A stretch of DNA of 64,000 nt from RUG572 sp964386385 (lineage in GTDB: Bacteria; Verrucomicrobiota; Kiritimatiellia; RFP12; UBA1067). A program made the translations under genes and the position numbers. The DNA lies in assembly GCA_964386385.1 (NCBI GenBank), contig CAYLRN010000014.1, positions 1 through 64,000 of the forward strand. The letters run 5' to 3'. Positions 1 through 7,645 of this stretch are shown piece after piece; within the stretch, counting starts at the first letter, position 1, and each line of letters opens with the position of its first letter. The notes below the pieces were generated by a model. It worked only from the letters and a program-made list of their open reading frames with translations, was not told the origin of the DNA and searched no databases.

Positions 1-252
1 CGCGCGACCGGAATGCGGCGTCGGACGCGCGGGAGCGCGTCCCTCCCATGGGGACGCCCCGCCGCCCGTGCGCTTGGGGCGTCGTCGGTAGGGCGCGACG
101 TCCCGTCGCGCCGCCGGCCTGGAGGGTCGCGCTCCCGCGCGACCGGAATGCGGCGTCGGACGCGCGGGAGCGCGTCCCTCCCATGGGGACGCCCCGCCGC
201 CCGTGCGCTTGGGGCGTCGTCGGTAGGGCGCGACGTCCCGTCGCGCCGCCGC
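1..252. repeat. Two tandem 135-bp units with REP-like hairpins
   Basis: Two near-identical units start at 1 and 136, so the period is 135 bp (45 codons). Each unit carries two hairpins. The first is an 8-bp stem GGACGCGC/GCGCGTCC with loop GGGA (23-42 and 158-177), followed by CTCCC. The second is GTAG followed by arms GGCGCGACG/CGTCGCGCC reading through loop TCC (88-112 and 223-247). Because the period is a multiple of three and contains no stop in the frame of the downstream HRDC domain, the repeat is translated if that frame is used. The array may continue left of the window. Confidence 0.85.
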
Positions 253-575
253 CGGCGGCGTTCGCGAGGTTCGCGCGTCTGCGCGACGCTCGCAGGGCGA
301 TCGCGTCCGGGGACGGCGTCCCGCCGTACGTGGTGATGACGGACGCGATGCTGGCCGCCCTTGCGAAGATGGAGAGTCCGACGCATGCGGACCTGAAGAA
401 GATCGAGGGCATGGGCGACGCCAAGGTGAAGAAGTACGGGGCGCGTCTGCTGGACGCCCTGCGCGAGGCCTCGAAGGGTCGTGACTCCGCGGACGCGGCG
501 GCCGGGACGGATGACGGCCTCTTCAAGGAGAGCGCGGGCGGCGCCGCGCCGCCGAAGGGCGGGGACGCGCCATGA
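3..575 (+). CDS. HRDC-domain protein, DGR accessory type, with repeat-derived N-terminus
   Basis: The last third of the reading frame (about 258-480) is an HRDC nucleic-acid-binding domain: an LRxxR start, then VPPYVV, then KIEGMGDAKVKKYG. A short acidic tail follows. HRDC domains occur in RecQ and RNase D, and small stand-alone HRDC proteins are known accessory factors of diversity-generating retroelements. The gene overlaps the downstream reverse transcriptase by four bases (ATGA), which supports the retroelement role over RecQ. The frame is open to the window edge and its upstream part is the translated 45-residue repeat unit, twice. No plausible start lies between the repeat and the HRDC domain. 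Either the original 5' end was replaced by repeats, or the repeats are carried in frame. The start is therefore unknown; ATG at 48 is only the first in view. Confidence 0.6.
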   Translation, partial: RDRNAASDARERVPPMGTPRRPCAWGVVGRARRPVAPPAWRVALPRDRNAASDARERVPPMGTPRRPCAWGVVGRARRPVAPPPAAFARFARLRDARRAIASGDGVPPYVVMTDAMLAALAKMESPTHADLKKIEGMGDAKVKKYGARLLDALREASKGRDSADAAAGTDDGLFKESAGGAAPPKGGDAP

Positions 576-1066
576 AGCGGGTTGGCAATCTCTTCGACAG
601 CGTCCTCGCCCCGGACAACCTGCGCCTCGCCTTCTGGAAGGCGGGGCGCGGGAAGCGCGGGAATCCGGACGTCCTCGCCTACCGGAGGAATCTCGACGGC
701 GAGCTGGCGCGTCTGCGCGACGGCCTTGCGGACGGCACGTACCCGGTGGGGGGCTACCACCGCTTCACGGTCTACGAGCCGAAGGAGCGCCTGATATGCG
801 AGGCGCCGTTCCGCGACCGGGTGCTGCATCACGCGCTCATGAACGTGTGCGAGCCGCATTTCGAGCGGTGGCTCGTCTCCGACACGTTCGCCTGCCGCGT
901 GGGGAAGGGGCAGAAGGCCGCGCTGGAGCGCGGGGCGCAGCTGGCGGCCCGGCACGGATGGTATCTGAAGTGCGACGTGCGCAAGTACTTCGACAGCGTG
1001 CCGCGCCCCGGCGCAAGTAGCCCGCTCGGCGAACGCTCCGGGGCGACTTGGGGGATTAAGAGTTAA
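572..1066 (+). pseudogene. Reverse transcriptase, DGR type, truncated
   Basis: This is the N-terminal third of a reverse transcriptase. It shows the opening KRVGNLFDSVLAPDNL, then RLICEAPFRDRVLHHAL, then FACRVGKGQKAA, and ends just after CDVRKYFDSV, which contains the first catalytic aspartate (palm motif A). This wording matches RTs of diversity-generating retroelements. The rest of the enzyme, including the YxDD motif, is absent. After about 1002 the frame runs through unrelated sequence into the TTAAGTGG octamer array, which supplies the last residues (IKS) and the stop codon. Intact DGR RTs are roughly 300-400 residues; only about 143 native residues remain. It cannot be catalytically active as written. 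The ATG overlaps the HRDC stop, so the two were one operon. No template or variable repeat is visible in the window. Confidence 0.8.
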
Positions 1067-1436
1067 GTGGTTAAGTGGTTAAGGGTTAAGCGGTTAAGCG
1101 GTAAGGGTTAAGCGGGCAAGTGGTTAAGTGGTCAAGTTCGCGCCGACGGAACGGCGCGACGGGACGTCGCGCCCTACCGGATTTGCCATTCAGCGGCCCT
1201 TTCCCATGGCAACGGCGGATGAGGACGTCCGTCCACCTGGAACTTAACCACTTAACCCTTAACCACTTAATCCCATAGGGGCGTCCCGCCCCGCCGACGG
1301 AACGGCGCGACGGGACGTCGCGCCCTACCGGATTTGCCATTCAGCGGCCCTTTCCCATGGCAACGGCGGATGAGGACGTCCGCCCACCTGGAACTTAACC
1401 ACTTAACCACTTAACCACTTAACCACTTAATCTCCC
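1051..1436. repeat. Octamer arrays bracketing two 151-bp hairpin units
   Basis: Left arm: degenerate TTAAGTGG octamers at about 1051-1130. Right-facing copies in the opposite orientation (CTTAACCA) lie at 1241-1272 and 1392-1431. Between them are two units of 151-bp period (starting at 1141 and 1292). Each contains the stem GGCGCGACG/CGTCGCGCC around loop GGA, followed by CTACC (1153-1177 and 1304-1328), a GGATTTGCCATTCAGCGG motif, and a weaker GGCGGATG...GTCCGCC hairpin. No gene is seen here. Confidence 0.85.
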
Positions 1437-1472
1437 TAAGGGCGTTCGCCCTCATGTGTCTCCGATTTGTGC

Positions 1473-1478
1473 TATAAT
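1473..1478 (+). promoter_or_regulatory. -10 box of lpxK
   Basis: TATAAT, preceded by TGC, lies 14 bases before the lpxK ATG. Transcription would start near 1485, leaving a leader of about 8 bases and no room for a Shine-Dalgarno site. No clear -35 box is seen. Confidence 0.6.
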
Positions 1479-1492
1479 GTCCGCCAATCGTC

Positions 1493-2683
1493 ATGCAGAA
1501 GCAGAAGGTCAGCTACGTCGAGCGTCTGGAGCATTCGCTCGTGAAGGTCATCCAGCAGCCGGGGGCGGACCAGGACGTCCGCGGCGGAATGCGCGTCGTC
1601 CTGGCCGTCCTCAACGCCGTATCGTGCGTCTTCCGGCTGGTGGTGGCCGTCCGCTACTGGCTATACGACCTCGGCGTCCTGCGCCGCTTCCCCCTCGGCG
1701 TCCAGACGATATCCATCGGCAACGTCACCGCGGGCGGCACCGGCAAGACGCCCGTGACGGAGAAGTTCGCGCGCGAGCTGACGAAGGCGGGGCGCAAGGT
1801 AGCCATCCTTTCGCGCGGCTACCGCCGCAAGGAAAAGCCCTGGTGGCAGAGGGCGCTCTCGTCCGTCATCGAGCCGCCGCTCGTCGTCAGCGACGGGAAG
1901 CGCATACTTCTCGACGCCGCCACCGGCGGCGACGAGCCGTACATGCTCGCCGCGAACCTTCCCGGCGTCTGCGTAGTCGTGGACCGCAACCGCGTCAAGG
2001 CCGGCCGCCACGCGATTTCGCGTTTCGGCTGCGACACGCTCATTCTCGACGACGGCTTCCAGTACCAGAAGCTGAAGCATTCGCTGGAGGTCGTGCTTGT
2101 GGACCGGACGAACCCGTTCGGCAACGGCCACATGCTGCCGCGCGGCGTCCTGCGCGAGCCGGCCTCGCACGTCTCCCGCGCCGATTTCATCTTCATCACG
2201 AAGTCGGACGGACACGCCGACGACGTTGTCCGGCGCATCCGCGAGTACAACGGGACCGCCGAGATCATCGAGTGCCGCCACGCGCCGCGCCTTCTGCGCG
2301 ACGTCTGGAGCCGCGAGGAGCTTCCGCTGTCGTGGCTCCGCGGCAAGACGCTCACGACGCTTTCCGGAATCGCCGTGCCGCAGGGGTTCGAGGATTCGCT
2401 GCGCCGCCTCGGCGCCCGCGTGATCTGGTGCGAGCGGTATGCCGACCACCATCGCTACGACTCCTCCGAAATCCTCTACGCCCTCAACAAGACCGCGGAC
2501 CTCCATGCCGACGCGCTGATCACCACGGAGAAGGACGCCGTCCGCTTCCCGCGCTTCGAGACCACGCCCGTCCCATGCTACTACCTTCGCGTGGACATTG
2601 AAATCCTCAAGGGCGCGGAGAACTTCGCCACCGCCGTCGACCACATCTGCAACGTCCGTCCGCGCAGCCGGGCGCAACCGTGA
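1493..2683 (+). CDS. lpxK: Tetraacyldisaccharide 4'-kinase LpxK
   Basis: LpxK phosphorylates the 4' position of the disaccharide-1-phosphate precursor to form lipid IVA, at the inner face of the inner membrane. The 396-residue product has an N-terminal membrane-associated segment (about 35-55), then SIGNVTAGGTGKTP with the P-loop at residues 81-87, then SRGYRR, then the conserved LDDGFQY and LPRGVLREP blocks. A C-terminal TTEKDAVR segment is also typical. The ATG was chosen because it directly follows a TATAAT box; the leader is very short. The gene shows the organism makes lipid A. It is followed after 19 bases by a phosphoesterase on the same strand, probably co-transcribed. Confidence 0.95.
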   Translation: MQKQKVSYVERLEHSLVKVIQQPGADQDVRGGMRVVLAVLNAVSCVFRLVVAVRYWLYDLGVLRRFPLGVQTISIGNVTAGGTGKTPVTEKFARELTKAGRKVAILSRGYRRKEKPWWQRALSSVIEPPLVVSDGKRILLDAATGGDEPYMLAANLPGVCVVVDRNRVKAGRHAISRFGCDTLILDDGFQYQKLKHSLEVVLVDRTNPFGNGHMLPRGVLREPASHVSRADFIFITKSDGHADDVVRRIREYNGTAEIIECRHAPRLLRDVWSREELPLSWLRGKTLTTLSGIAVPQGFEDSLRRLGARVIWCERYADHHRYDSSEILYALNKTADLHADALITTEKDAVRFPRFETTPVPCYYLRVDIEILKGAENFATAVDHICNVRPRSRAQP

Positions 2684-2702
2684 AAGGAAAGACTCCTCTC
2701 CC

Positions 2703-3221
2703 ATGCGACTGCTCTTCATCAGCGACGTACATGGCGTTCCATCGACACTTGAGGCGGCTCTGGCCGCCGGCGAGGCGATGAAGCCGGACCGCATCGTCCT
2801 TCTTGGCGACCTTCTCTACCACGGCCCGCGCAACGGGGTACCGGACTTCTACGACCCCGTGAAGGTGGCGAAGATCCTCAACGGGCTCAAGGGCCGCATC
2901 GTGGCCGTGCGCGGCAACTGCGACGCGGAGGTCGACCAGGTGATGTTCGAGTTCCCGATGATGTCCGACTACGCGATTCTCGACGCGGGGACGGAGACGT
3001 TCTTTCTCACGCACGGGCATCTCTGGAACGAGCGGCGGCTGCCGCCCGCGGGCGTCGCCTCCGTCTTCGCCCAGGGGCACACGCACGTGCCGGAACTGCG
3101 TCCGCTCTGCGAGGGGCTGACGTTCTTCAACCCCGGTTCGGTCTCGCTGCCGAGGGGCGGGTCAGCGCGTTCGTTCGGCTTCTTCGACGGGCGCGGGCTG
3201 TCGCTGCACGAGCTGCCGTGA
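2703..3221 (+). CDS. YfcE/MJ0936-type metallophosphoesterase
   Basis: A 172-residue calcineurin-like phosphodiesterase. The metal-binding motifs appear in order: ISDVHG (residues 6-11), LLGDLLYHGP, RGNCD, LTHGH and QGHTH, ending with NPGSVSLPRG. This layout is that of YfcE, which hydrolyses phosphodiesters in vitro; the natural substrate is unknown. The start at 2703 gives the canonical MRLLFISD opening; an upstream in-frame ATG would overlap lpxK and add an unrelated stretch. The 3' end overlaps the convergent arginase-fold gene by 60 bases, tail to tail. Confidence 0.88.
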   Translation: MRLLFISDVHGVPSTLEAALAAGEAMKPDRIVLLGDLLYHGPRNGVPDFYDPVKVAKILNGLKGRIVAVRGNCDAEVDQVMFEFPMMSDYAILDAGTETFFLTHGHLWNERRLPPAGVASVFAQGHTHVPELRPLCEGLTFFNPGSVSLPRGGSARSFGFFDGRGLSLHELP

Positions 3222-3992
3222 CGCCCATTCGAGAAGGCGGGCGTTGAGGCGTCCGCTTGTTTCCGCCGCCGATTCGCCGTCGCCGGAATCCGCCGGCTGT
3301 CCGGCGGCCGGCTCTCCGCAGACGTCCACGCCGAGGAGCGGGTGGAGGGCGGCAAGTTCGTCCAGAATGGCGAACATGGCGTCTGCGGCGAGGCGTCCCT
3401 GGTCCCAGTTCACGGAGACGTCCTCTTCGCGAAGGACGTCCTTGTCGATGGAGACGTAGACGGGGCCGCGCAGGCGTTCGAGCGCGGCGCGGGCATCTGC
3501 GGCGAGCCGGCCGCCGCAAAGGAGGGCGTCTTCGCAGACGAAGTCGATTCTTGCGGACGTCTCGGCGGGGACTTCGGCCACGGAGCTGGCCGGCGCTCCC
3601 GCGACGAGGACGTCGCGCAGATTGGGATTCGTGGCGGCGACGTTGGCGACCCATCCGCCGCACGAGAGGAGTCCGTCGCCCCATGCGGGCGGCTGGGCGT
3701 CCGTGTGGTGGTCGAGGACGACGAGGCTGAACGGTTCGTGGATCTTCTCCAACCAGAACTTCGTGGCGTAGTGGTAGTTGCCGGAATCGAGGAAGTGGAC
3801 GCCGCGGGCGGGGAAGGGGGCGATTGCCCGGCGGATGGCGTCTGCGGCGGCGGAATCGCAATAGCAGTCCGTCCCGCGCAGGGAGCGGAGGTCGACCTTC
3901 GCCATGGCGGATGCGAACGTCTCGAAAGAGAAGACGCCGGAGAAGTCCATCAGGACCGCCGGCGTCGTGGCTGGGCTGTCTGCCATCGGCAT
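3162..3992 (-). CDS. Arginase/agmatinase-fold ureohydrolase
   Basis: The product is about 276 residues. Two manganese-binding motifs of the ureohydrolase superfamily are visible: LDHHTDAQ (residues 93-100) and VYVSIDKDVL (around 180). The usual downstream DP is not conserved, so the substrate (arginine, agmatine or formiminoglutamate) cannot be assigned. Several ATGs compete for the start (4004, 3992, 3986). 3992 was chosen because GAGGAA lies about 12 bases upstream, whereas it abuts the ATG at 4004. It sits 17 bases after the glycerophosphodiesterase gene and is probably in the same transcript. Its 3' end overlaps the convergent phosphoesterase gene. Confidence 0.72.
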   Translation of the reverse strand: MPMADSPATTPAVLMDFSGVFSFETFASAMAKVDLRSLRGTDCYCDSAAADAIRRAIAPFPARGVHFLDSGNYHYATKFWLEKIHEPFSLVVLDHHTDAQPPAWGDGLLSCGGWVANVAATNPNLRDVLVAGAPASSVAEVPAETSARIDFVCEDALLCGGRLAADARAALERLRGPVYVSIDKDVLREEDVSVNWDQGRLAADAMFAILDELAALHPLLGVDVCGEPAAGQPADSGDGESAAETSGRLNARLLEWASRQLVQRQPAPVEEAERTR

Positions 3993-4009
3993 GGGCTGCC
4001 GCATTTCCT

Positions 4010-4969
4010 CTACCGGCGCTTTGCGGCGGCCTTGAGGTCCTTGATGACCTTGAACATGACGGACGGGTAGTCGGTGGAGAACCCGTCGCATCCGAGTTCC
4101 CAAAGGCGGTGGTAGACGGCTTCGGTCTCTCCGCCCTCGAAGGGGATGGAGCAGACCTTGACGCCGTGGGCGTGGAACTCGTCTATCAGCTTCTTCAGGT
4201 AGTCGGTGCCCATGATGAACGGGTCGACGGGGTCCTTCGGATTCCAGTAGGTGTGGAGCGAGACGGCGGTCACGAACTTGTAGTCGGCGCTGCGGACCTC
4301 GCGCATGACCCGTTCGAAGTGGGCGCGGACCTCCTCGCCCATCTTCTGGCGCTTTTCGGGGTTCATGCGCTCCCAGAAGCGCGGGAAGCGTCCGATCCAG
4401 AGCAGGGACTTGCCGCCCGGCACGGACTCGTTCCACTTGACGATGTTTCGGTAGCTGCATCCGGTGTAGTAGACCTGGTCGATGACGCCGAACTTCTTCG
4501 CCTCCGCCGCGATGCGCGCGGGGCCGGCGCCCTTCTCGTCCACGAACAGGAGGTAGGAGGGGTGGCCGGCCATCGCGGCCATGACGGCCTCGATGCGCGG
4601 GATGCGCTGCGACGCATACTGCGCGCCGAGGTAGGAGCCGACGTCGACGTCGCGGACGTCGGCCCAGTTCAGGCTGGAGATCCGGTTGGTCTTGAAGGTG
4701 TCGGAGATGCCGCGCGGCGTCCGGCGAAGGTCCTCGTCGTGGAACATTATGCCCACGCCGTCCTTCGTGCAGCGGCAGTCGCATTCAAGCGCCGAGCCGT
4801 TGCCCCAGCACCACAGGAACGTCTCCAGCGTGTTGTCGGGCCGCTCCCGCGCGCCGCCTCCGCGGTGGACGTGCGAGATGAAGAGGCCGTCCTCGCGCGG
4901 GCCGGCGAAGGCCGACAGCGACACGAGCGCGGCGACGGAGGTTGACAGAACGCGGCTGGCGATGTTCAT
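4010..4969 (-). CDS. Secreted glycerophosphodiester phosphodiesterase
   Basis: A 319-residue GDPD-family TIM barrel. It cleaves glycerophosphodiesters to glycerol-3-phosphate and an alcohol. Residues 1-22 are a signal peptide, so it acts in the periplasm or outside. The family motifs are HRG (35-37), NTLE (46-49), ECD (62-64) and HD (77-78), and near the C-terminus DGFSTDYP. It starts 30 bases after infC and may be read from that transcript. Confidence 0.9.
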   Translation of the reverse strand: MNIASRVLSTSVAALVSLSAFAGPREDGLFISHVHRGGGARERPDNTLETFLWCWGNGSALECDCRCTKDGVGIMFHDEDLRRTPRGISDTFKTNRISSLNWADVRDVDVGSYLGAQYASQRIPRIEAVMAAMAGHPSYLLFVDEKGAGPARIAAEAKKFGVIDQVYYTGCSYRNIVKWNESVPGGKSLLWIGRFPRFWERMNPEKRQKMGEEVRAHFERVMREVRSADYKFVTAVSLHTYWNPKDPVDPFIMGTDYLKKLIDEFHAHGVKVCSIPFEGGETEAVYHRLWELGCDGFSTDYPSVMFKVIKDLKAAAKRR

Positions 4970-4999
4970 GCGGCGTCTTCTGCTTTCTTTTCGACTGGC

Positions 5000-5626
5000 T
5001 TACGAAACCGAGATGTGGATGCCGTTCGTCGGCGGAGTCCCCGACGCGGCGGCGGAGGGGGCGGCGTCAGGCTTCGCGGCGCTGACGGCGATCTGCGGCT
5101 TTGCGGCGGCCTTCTTCAGGCGCGGCGGACCGATGAGGCAGCTGTGGACGCGGCCGTCCGTGCGGGGGGCCTGTTCGACGAAGCACTCGTCCTTGAGCAT
5201 TTCCAGCACCTTCGCGATCATGTCCTCGCCAATGTCGCGGTGGGCGTTCTCGCGGCCGCGGAACTGGAGGGAGAGGCGCACCTTGTCGCCCTCGCCGAGG
5301 AATTCGCGGATCTGGCGGAGCTTGTGCTGGAGGTCGCCGACGTCCGTGCCGGGGCGGAACTTGATTTCCTTCACCTGCACGGTCTTCTGCGCCTTGCGCG
5401 CCTTCTTCGCGCGGATGGACTCCTCGTAGCGGAACTTGCCGTAGTCCATGATCTTGCAGACGGGCGGCGTGGCGTTTGGCGTGATCTCGACGAGATCGAG
5501 CCCCTGGTTGTCGGCCAGACGCTGGGCCTGCGAAGTCGGCATGACTCCAATCATCTGCCCGTTCGGGTCAAGAACGCGCACCTGCGTGGCGCGTATCTTG
5601 TAGTTTACGCGAGTGAAGGAAGCGAT
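5000..5626 (-). CDS. infC: Translation initiation factor IF-3, AUC start
   Basis: IF-3 prevents non-initiator tRNA and premature subunit joining. The N-terminal domain begins RVNYKIRATQVRVLDPNG and includes CKIMDYGKFRYEE; the C-terminal domain has VKEIKFRPGT, VRLSLQFRGRE and a final PRTDGR block. A 30-residue Ala/Pro-rich tail extends it beyond the usual length (208 residues here). No ATG, GTG or TTG precedes the conserved N-terminus; the first GTG (5581) would delete the conserved NxxIR segment. ATC at 5626-5624 is preceded by GAGAGGTG (5638-5631) at a spacing of four. infC commonly uses AUU, AUA or AUC starts for self-repression by IF-3, so ATC was taken as the start. Confidence 0.88.
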   Translation of the reverse strand: MASFTRVNYKIRATQVRVLDPNGQMIGVMPTSQAQRLADNQGLDLVEITPNATPPVCKIMDYGKFRYEESIRAKKARKAQKTVQVKEIKFRPGTDVGDLQHKLRQIREFLGEGDKVRLSLQFRGRENAHRDIGEDMIAKVLEMLKDECFVEQAPRTDGRVHSCLIGPPRLKKAAAKPQIAVSAAKPDAAPSAAASGTPPTNGIHISVS

Positions 5627-5718
5627 AAGGCACCTCTCTTTTTGGTTTTCGTTTGTTTTCGTCCAGACCTGCCTGCAGTCTGAAGCGCTGCCTGCAATCT
5701 ACAACGCTGCATATGATA

Positions 5719-5744
5719 CTCTTGTTTTTGGCGGAAAACAAGAG
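5719..5744. promoter_or_regulatory. Perfect 10-bp inverted repeat, possible operator
   Basis: CTCTTGTTTT and AAAACAAGAG are separated by six bases. The repeat covers the stretch just upstream of the -10 box at 5765 in the divergent gap between infC and the DUF1703 gene. It could be an operator at the -35 position or an RNA hairpin on the infC side. No factor is identified. Confidence 0.4.
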
Positions 5745-5764
5745 GAAAGCGACTGGGAAAATGC

Positions 5765-5770
5765 TATAAT
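5765..5770 (+). promoter_or_regulatory. -10 box of the DUF1703 gene
   Basis: TATAAT ends seven bases before the ATG at 5778, so the expected transcription start coincides with the start codon. This predicts a leaderless mRNA. Confidence 0.6.
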
Positions 5771-5777
5771 GTGCGGC

Positions 5778-7538
5778 ATGAGACAAGGGCAGATACCATA
5801 CGGCGTGAAGGACTTCAGGCGGATCCGCATGGAGGGCCGCTACTACGTGGACAAGACCGCGTACATCCGCGAACTCGAGAGGCGCGCGGACTTCCTCTTC
5901 TTCGTGCGGCCGCGCCGCTTCGGCAAGTCGCTTCTCTGCGAGACCCTCCGCTGCTACTACGACGTGGCGGAGAAGGAGAACTTCGACCGTCTCTTCGGCG
6001 GGCTCGACGTTGGACGGAATCCGACCGGTCTGCAGAACGGCTTCTTCGTGATTTCGCTCGACTTCTCCCGCGTAGGCGTCTGCAGGGGCGACACGTGGGC
6101 GGACAGGTTCGCCGACTACATGGACACGCAGATGGATGTCTTCATAGAGGCGCACATGGAGTGGCTGAAGGGCGACGCGAAGGTCGAGGCCGTCCGCCTG
6201 AAGCCCGGCATTGCGAACGCGAAGTACGAGGCGGTCGTCGCGGCGGCCCGGCGCCTAGGCCTCGGAATCTACGTGGTCGTCGACGAGTACGACAACTTCA
6301 CGAACGAGATCGTCTCCACCGCCGGGAAGGACCCATACAGGGAGATCACGCACGGGACGGGCTTCTACCGCGGGTGGTTCAAGCAGTTCAAGGCGACGTG
6401 CGACCGCATCTTCATGACCGGCGTCTCGCCCGTGACGATGGACGACCTCACGAGCGGGTTCAACATCGCGACGAACATCTCGCAGTCCGCGGAGTTCAAC
6501 GCGATGGTCGGGTTCACCGCCGACGAGACGCGCCGCCTCTTCGAGGACTTCCAGGGGACGGGCAGGTTCACTGACGCGGCGGGGCCTCACCTCGCGACCG
6601 TCAGGGCGTGGTACGACAGCTACTGCTTCGCGGAGGAGCGCGTCGGGAGCGAGACGCTCTACAACTGCGACATGGCTCTCTACTACCTCGGAGAGCTCGT
6701 GGCCTCGGGGCGTCCGCCGCGACGGCTCATCGACGCGAACATCCGGAGCGACTGGAAGAAGCTGTCGGCGATCCTCGCCGCGCAGCGCCACGCCGAGACG
6801 TTCGACGGCGTCCTGCCGCTCACGGAGGAGCTGGCCGACAGGGGCGAGGTCTCCTTCGCGCTCGTGGACAGCTTCCCGATAGAGGGGATTCTCAAGGAGG
6901 AGAACTTCAAGTCGCTCTACTACTACTACGGAATCGTCACCATGTCGCGCTTCGTGCGCGGCGACCTCCAGTTCCGCGTCCCGAACGAGTGCGTCCGGCG
7001 GCAGATCTTCGACTACATGCGCGACGAGTACGCGAAGCGCCCCAACGCCGTAGACGTGACGGAGTTCACGGAGCGGTTCAATGCGTTCGCGTGGGACGGC
7101 GACTGGAAGGGCTTCCTCGCGTACCTCGCGGAGAAGTACCGCGACAACGGCTCGCCCCGCGACGGCATCTGCGGCGAGGCGCGGATCAACGGCTACCTCC
7201 GCGCGTACCTGACGATGAAGAGCGTCTACGTGGTGAAGCCGGAGCTCTCGCATCCGTGCGGATACTCCGACTACGCGCTCTTCCCCGACCGGACGCTGCC
7301 CGAGGGCTCCGTCCCGGAGCGCAGCTACGTGATCGAGATGAAGCACTCGCCCGCCGGCGCCTCAGACGCCGACGTCGCGGCGAGGCACGAGGAGGCCGTG
7401 GCGCAGCTGAGGCGCTACGCCGCGGACCCGAACCTGCCCGCGCTCGCCGGCGGCACTCCCGTGCGCTTCATCTGCTACGAGTTCCGAGGACGCGAGCTCG
7501 TCCGCCTTGAGGAGCTTGCCGACCTGGCGATAGGCTGA
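5778..7538 (+). CDS. DUF1703-type AAA-ATPase/PD-(D/E)XK nuclease-like protein
   Basis: A 586-residue protein with an N-terminal AAA-ATPase-like domain (PF09820) and a C-terminal PD-(D/E)XK-type domain (PF08011). Visible motifs are the family opening QIPYGVKDFRRI, YYVDKT, RPRRFGKSLL (residues 44-53, nucleotide-binding loop), a Walker B-like VVVDEYDNF (about 170), and SYVIEMKH (about 517), the E-x-K part of the nuclease core. Such proteins are abundant in Bacteroidota, spirochaetes and PVC gut bacteria. They resemble mobile or defence elements, but no function is established. The ATG is fixed by the adjoining -10 box. It is divergent from infC and stands alone. Confidence 0.85.
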   Translation: MRQGQIPYGVKDFRRIRMEGRYYVDKTAYIRELERRADFLFFVRPRRFGKSLLCETLRCYYDVAEKENFDRLFGGLDVGRNPTGLQNGFFVISLDFSRVGVCRGDTWADRFADYMDTQMDVFIEAHMEWLKGDAKVEAVRLKPGIANAKYEAVVAAARRLGLGIYVVVDEYDNFTNEIVSTAGKDPYREITHGTGFYRGWFKQFKATCDRIFMTGVSPVTMDDLTSGFNIATNISQSAEFNAMVGFTADETRRLFEDFQGTGRFTDAAGPHLATVRAWYDSYCFAEERVGSETLYNCDMALYYLGELVASGRPPRRLIDANIRSDWKKLSAILAAQRHAETFDGVLPLTEELADRGEVSFALVDSFPIEGILKEENFKSLYYYYGIVTMSRFVRGDLQFRVPNECVRRQIFDYMRDEYAKRPNAVDVTEFTERFNAFAWDGDWKGFLAYLAEKYRDNGSPRDGICGEARINGYLRAYLTMKSVYVVKPELSHPCGYSDYALFPDRTLPEGSVPERSYVIEMKHSPAGASDADVAARHEEAVAQLRRYAADPNLPALAGGTPVRFICYEFRGRELVRLEELADLAIG

Positions 7539-7610
7539 CGCGGGCGTCCATGTCCACGTGCGTCAATTACGTGTCCGCAAGCCCGCCCGCGCCATCGGCA
7601 TGACGTTCTG

Positions 7611-7639
7611 TTGCATTCTTCTGCCGGATGGCGTATAAT
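7611..7639 (+). promoter_or_regulatory. Promoter of the GH31 gene
   Basis: TTGCAT (7611-7616), a 17-bp spacer and TATAAT (7634-7639). Six bases separate the -10 box from the ATG at 7646, again implying a leaderless message. Confidence 0.65.
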
Positions 7640-7645
7640 ACGCCC

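Noticed and set aside
1..1066. RecQ helicase C-terminus as the source of the HRDC domain
   Set aside because: No RQC or helicase sequence is visible and the gene overlaps a DGR-type RT, where stand-alone HRDC proteins are known. It cannot be fully excluded because the frame runs off the window edge.
1051..1436. Octamer arrays as a CRISPR array
   Set aside because: Units are 8 bp, contiguous and degenerate, with no spacers of regular length and no cas genes in the window.
5581..5583. GTG as the infC start
   Set aside because: It would remove the conserved NxxIR segment of IF-3 and has no ribosome site, whereas ATC 5626 has GAGAGGTG at spacing four.
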